From Bacillota bacterium (GTDB lineage: Bacteria > Bacillota_I > Bacilli_A > Erysipelotrichales > Erysipelotrichaceae), in NCBI GenBank assembly GCA_023388995.1, contig JAEWFD010000023.1:1-9016 (forward strand): 9,016 nt of DNA, read 5' to 3'. Below are positions 6,435 to 9,016 of this stretch, piece by piece (within the stretch, counting starts at the first letter, position 1; each line of letters starts with the position of its first letter). The notes below the pieces were generated by a model. The model was not told the DNA's origin. It did not search any database and saw nothing but the letters and a program-made list of their open reading frames with translations. The position numbers and the translations under genes were made by a program.

Positions 6435-7278
6435 TTCTGCCACAACCTTCTTGATTGTAGGACTGGGCTTAATCGGCGGCAGTTATGCCAAAGGGCTGAA
6501 AGCCCGGCATCATACAGTCTATGCTATTGACCAGCAGGAAGAAACAATTTCCTATGCCTTGAATCATGGCATCATTGATTCAGGAGCTGCCACTGCGGAT
6601 GCGGAGTTGATTGCGAAAGCAGATGTTATCATTATGGCATTATACCCCAAAGCAACGATCCAATGGCTGCAGAAGCATCAAGTACATATAAAACCTAATG
6701 CCTATATCACGGATGTGTGCGGCGTCAAAGAATCCGTAATCAGCAGCATCCAGACATTTCTGCGGCCAGATCTGGAATTTATTGCAGCGCACCCGATGGC
6801 AGGCAGAGAAGTAAGCGGAATTACCCATAGCAACGAAAAGATGTTCCTGCCAGCCAATTTCATTATTACACCAACTGCATCCAACACCAAAGAGGCAGTG
6901 GAACTGGCAGAAGATATTGCCAATGTTCTGCGCTTTGAGCGGATATCCACGCTGTCACCAGCAGATCATGATGCCATGATTGGCTTTTTATCGCAGTTGA
7001 CGCACGTGATTGCGGTGTGTCTCATGAATACACATGAGAGTGACCATTTGGTTGATTATACAGGAGATTCTTTCCGTGATCTAACAAGAATTGCCAAGAT
7101 CAATGAGCATCTTTGGAGTGAGTTGTTCTTTATGAATAAAAAAGTCTTGCTTCAAGAAATGCGTGCTTTTATGGATGAGATGGAACAGTTCTATACGATC
7201 TTGGAACAGGATGAAGCAGAGCAAATGAAAGAGTTGTTCCGCCAATCCACCACCAGACGAAAGAAGTTTGACCGCTAA
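6427..7278 (+). CDS. tyrA: Prephenate dehydrogenase family protein
   Basis: TyrA oxidatively decarboxylates prephenate to 4-hydroxyphenylpyruvate, or arogenate to tyrosine, with NAD(P); the substrate cannot be told from sequence. The 283-residue protein has a Rossmann motif GLGLIG (12-17), a DVCGVK segment (96-101), HPMAG (122-126), HDAMIGFLSQLTH (181-193) and TRIA (220-223). It ends in a basic tail and lacks the C-terminal ACT domain of longer Bacillus-type enzymes, and it has no chorismate mutase domain. The usual serine of the DxxSxK segment is glycine here. GAGGTGG (6414-6420) is 6 nt before the ATG. As last gene of the operon, it links the Tyr codons of the leader to the tyrosine branch. 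Confidence 0.92.
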   Translation: MIDSATTFLIVGLGLIGGSYAKGLKARHHTVYAIDQQEETISYALNHGIIDSGAATADAELIAKADVIIMALYPKATIQWLQKHQVHIKPNAYITDVCGVKESVISSIQTFLRPDLEFIAAHPMAGREVSGITHSNEKMFLPANFIITPTASNTKEAVELAEDIANVLRFERISTLSPADHDAMIGFLSQLTHVIAVCLMNTHESDHLVDYTGDSFRDLTRIAKINEHLWSELFFMNKKVLLQEMRAFMDEMEQFYTILEQDEAEQMKELFRQSTTRRKKFDR

Positions 7279-7281
7279 TTG

Positions 7282-7305
7282 AGGAATGCACGGCATTCCT
7301 TTTTT
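7282..7305 (+). terminator. Intrinsic terminator of the aro operon
   Basis: AGGAATGC (7282-7289) and GCATTCCT (7293-7300) form a perfect 8-bp stem with a 3-nt ACG loop, continuing into a six-T run (7300-7305). It begins 4 nt after the tyrA stop and marks the end of the plus-strand transcript. Confidence 0.92.
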
Positions 7306-7310
7306 ACAGC

Positions 7311-7339
7311 AAAAAAAGATGCCTCCTAAGAAGCACCTT
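7311..7339 (-). terminator. Intrinsic terminator of the feoB transcript
   Basis: Read on the minus strand, AAGGTGCTTC and GAGGCATCTT form a 10-bp stem with two G-T wobbles and a 4-nt TTAG loop (stem-loop at 7339-7316), followed by seven T residues (7317-7311). It lies 4 nt past the stop of the small Cys-rich gene and faces the aro terminator across a 5-bp spacer, so the two convergent transcripts are separated back to back. Confidence 0.85.
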
Positions 7340-7343
7340 ATTA

Positions 7344-7460
7344 TTAGTCTTTGCAGTTTCCGCACCCGCAGGCACTGCCTTTTTTATTGTTTTGGTAAAG
7401 ACGATAAATTGCCAATCCGATACCGGCAAATACCAATCCACCGATAATCCATGTTGCCAT
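7344..7460 (-). CDS. FeoB-associated Cys-rich membrane protein
   Basis: This is a 38-residue protein. Residues 3-20 form one hydrophobic, glycine-rich membrane segment, then a basic linker (YRLYQNNKK region), then a short tail with Cys31, Cys33 and Cys36 in a CxCxxC pattern. This layout matches the small proteins found next to feoB in many Bacillota. Their role is not established; suggestions include metal handling at the inner face of FeoB or a FeoC-like function. AGGTG (minus strand, 7471-7467) lies 6 nt before the ATG, and only one base separates the ATG from the feoB stop, so the two are almost certainly co-translated. It is too short for usual ORF length cut-offs. Confidence 0.85.
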   Translation of the reverse strand: MATWIIGGLVFAGIGLAIYRLYQNNKKGSACGCGNCKD

Positions 7461-7461
7461 A

Positions 7462-9016
7462 TTAAGCACCTACCTTTTGTTCATGTCCAATCTTTTGTTT
7501 TCTAACTTCCGGTGCTGGCTTTTTAACCAGAAGCACAATGGTAGCGATCAGTACAGCAACTGCTGCTACAGTTCCGATGCCAAATGCTCCGGTCGTGAAG
7601 AACATTCCTAACTGGTAAATCATCAATGCCGCTGCATATGCAAACAAAGTTTGGTATGCAACTGTGATCCAAGTCCATTTGGAAGTGCCCATCTCTGAGC
7701 GTACTGCACCAACTGCTGCGAAGCAAGGAGCACAAAGCAGATTGAAGATTAGGAAAGAATATGCCGCAAGCGGTGTAAATGAAGCCTGAATCGTTAACCA
7801 GATTTCCACACCATCTTCAGCAACTTCTTCAAAGCCATACAAGATTCCAAGTGTTCCAACCACATTCTCTTTTGCAATTAATCCGGTAATCGCAGCTACA
7901 GCCGCTTTCCAGTCACCCCAACCAATTGGATTGAAAACAACAGCAAGGATATTACCCAATGTGGCCAAGATAGATTCATCTGCTTCCACCATTTGCAATT
8001 GCCAGTTGAACGTACTTAAGAACCATACCAATACACAAGAAATTAAGATAATGGTACCAGCCTTGCTGACAAAGTGTCCGGTACGATCCCAAATCTGACG
8101 AAGTACATTTTTGGGACTAGGCATGTGATACACCGGTAATTCCATAATAAACGGAGAAGGATCTCCTGCAAATAATTTTGTTTTCTTTAAAATAATACCT
8201 GAGATGACAATTGCTGCAATACCTGCGAAATATGTAGAAGGTGCAACCCAAATAGAACCTGGGAATACAGCTCCTGCGATCAATGCAATGATCGGCAATT
8301 TCGCACTGCACGGAATAAACGTCGTTGTTATAATTGTCATGCGGCGATCCATTTCATTTTCAATTGTACGTGTTGCCATGATCCCCGGAACACCGCATCC
8401 GGTACTAATTAAAACCGGAATAAATGACTTGCCGGAAAGTCCGAACTTGCGGAAAATACGGTCCATAATAAAAGCAATACGCGCCATATAGCCGCAGTCT
8501 TCCAAAATAGCAAGGCAGAGGAATAATACCATCATTTGCGGCAGGAAGCCTAATACTGCTCCAACCCCGGCAACAATACCATCCAAGATCAATCTGTTCA
8601 GCCATTCCGCTGTTCCTACTGAAAGCAGGAAGTTTTCAACAGCTACCGGTACAATTTCTGTGAACAGCACATCATTCACCCAATCAGTCATCAAGGTGCC
8701 AATTGTGGAGATGGAGATATAATATACCAATGTCATTACCACAACAAAGATTGGCAATGCCAGAATCCGGTTGGTAACAATTTGGTCAATCTTATCGGAA
8801 ATGGTTAATTTCCCTTGTAGTTTACGCTGATACTTTTCTTTCAGCAATCCTTCAATGTATGCATAGCGTTGGCTGATGACAATACTTTCACTGTCATCAT
8901 CAAATGCTTTCTCGCAAGTATTGATAATCGTTTCTACCTGCGCCAGCTGTGCGGCAGTCAACGATAATTTAGCCTGTATTTTCTGATCCCGTTCCAATAA
9001 ACGAACCGCATAGTAG
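7462..9016 (-). CDS. feoB: Ferrous iron transport protein B, C-terminal part (cut by window edge)
   Basis: FeoB is the membrane permease for Fe(II) uptake, with an N-terminal GTPase domain controlling a helical core. The 517 visible codons open at the right edge with YYAVRLLERD, matching the conserved segment after the G domain. The gene therefore continues beyond the window, and the TTG at 8997 is an internal Leu codon, not a start. Visible residues about 10-75 are the linker helices. The membrane core follows, with LEDCGYMAR (171-179), the first Gate motif GCGVPGIMATRTI (206-218), PCSAKLP (235-241) and a second Gate region with CAPCF (428-432). About nine to eleven hydrophobic segments are visible, the last at 479-497, before a short charged tail. 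No frameshift is seen. The G domain, any feoA and the promoter are off the window. Confidence 0.95.
   Translation of the reverse strand, partial: YYAVRLLERDQKIQAKLSLTAAQLAQVETIINTCEKAFDDDSESIVISQRYAYIEGLLKEKYQRKLQGKLTISDKIDQIVTNRILALPIFVVVMTLVYYISISTIGTLMTDWVNDVLFTEIVPVAVENFLLSVGTAEWLNRLILDGIVAGVGAVLGFLPQMMVLFLCLAILEDCGYMARIAFIMDRIFRKFGLSGKSFIPVLISTGCGVPGIMATRTIENEMDRRMTIITTTFIPCSAKLPIIALIAGAVFPGSIWVAPSTYFAGIAAIVISGIILKKTKLFAGDPSPFIMELPVYHMPSPKNVLRQIWDRTGHFVSKAGTIILISCVLVWFLSTFNWQLQMVEADESILATLGNILAVVFNPIGWGDWKAAVAAITGLIAKENVVGTLGILYGFEEVAEDGVEIWLTIQASFTPLAAYSFLIFNLLCAPCFAAVGAVRSEMGTSKWTWITVAYQTLFAYAAALMIYQLGMFFTTGAFGIGTVAAVAVLIATIVLLVKKPAPEVRKQKIGHEQKVGA

Noticed and set aside
337..7365. Long minus-strand and alternative-frame open frames within the aro genes
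   Set aside because: They lie entirely over well-identified enzymes, show no recognisable domains, and have compositions typical of antisense shadows.
8995..8997. TTG at 8997 as the feoB start
   Set aside because: The frame stays open to the window edge and encodes YYAVRLLERD, a conserved internal FeoB segment, so the gene is cut rather than short.

Overview
The window is a compact biosynthetic locus from a low- to mid-GC Gram-positive bacterium, most likely a Bacillota member. This rests on strong GGAGG-type ribosome binding sites, AT-rich intergenic DNA, clostridia-like variants of the chorismate synthase and EPSP synthase motifs, and a small Cys-rich FeoB companion protein. An Erysipelotrichia-like or clostridial host is a guess; nothing here names a genus.

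Positions 1-330 are a regulatory leader. They hold an AT-rich upstream region with an inverted repeat, then a 15-residue leader peptide (170-217) with four consecutive aromatic codons (Tyr-Tyr-Tyr-Phe). A foldable RNA segment (217-270) and an intrinsic terminator (281-309) follow, just before the first structural gene. This looks like a ribosome-mediated attenuator responding to tyrosine/phenylalanine supply. It is the most interesting element of the window.

Positions 331-7278 are a tightly packed plus-strand operon: aroB, aroC, a fused aroE-aroK, aroQ, aroF, aroA and tyrA. Six genes cover all seven steps from PEP and erythrose-4-phosphate to chorismate: AroF (DAHP synthase), AroB (dehydroquinate synthase), AroQ (type II dehydroquinase), AroE-AroK (shikimate dehydrogenase plus kinase), AroA (EPSP synthase) and AroC (chorismate synthase). 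TyrA then serves the tyrosine branch. Every junction is an overlap or a 4-nt gap, so translation is probably coupled throughout. Chorismate mutase and prephenate dehydratase are not in the window. The operon ends in a strong terminator (7282-7305). Control appears two-layered: attenuation at the leader, and probable allosteric control of AroF through its N-terminal ferredoxin-like domain.

Positions 7311-9016 are a convergent minus-strand iron-uptake unit: the C-terminal two thirds of FeoB (its G domain lies beyond the right edge), a 38-residue FeoB-associated Cys-rich membrane protein starting one base after the feoB stop, and a terminator facing the aro terminator.

No mobile elements, CRISPR arrays, tRNA or rRNA genes were seen. 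The genes are ordinary core metabolism; the regulatory leader is where something undescribed may lie.
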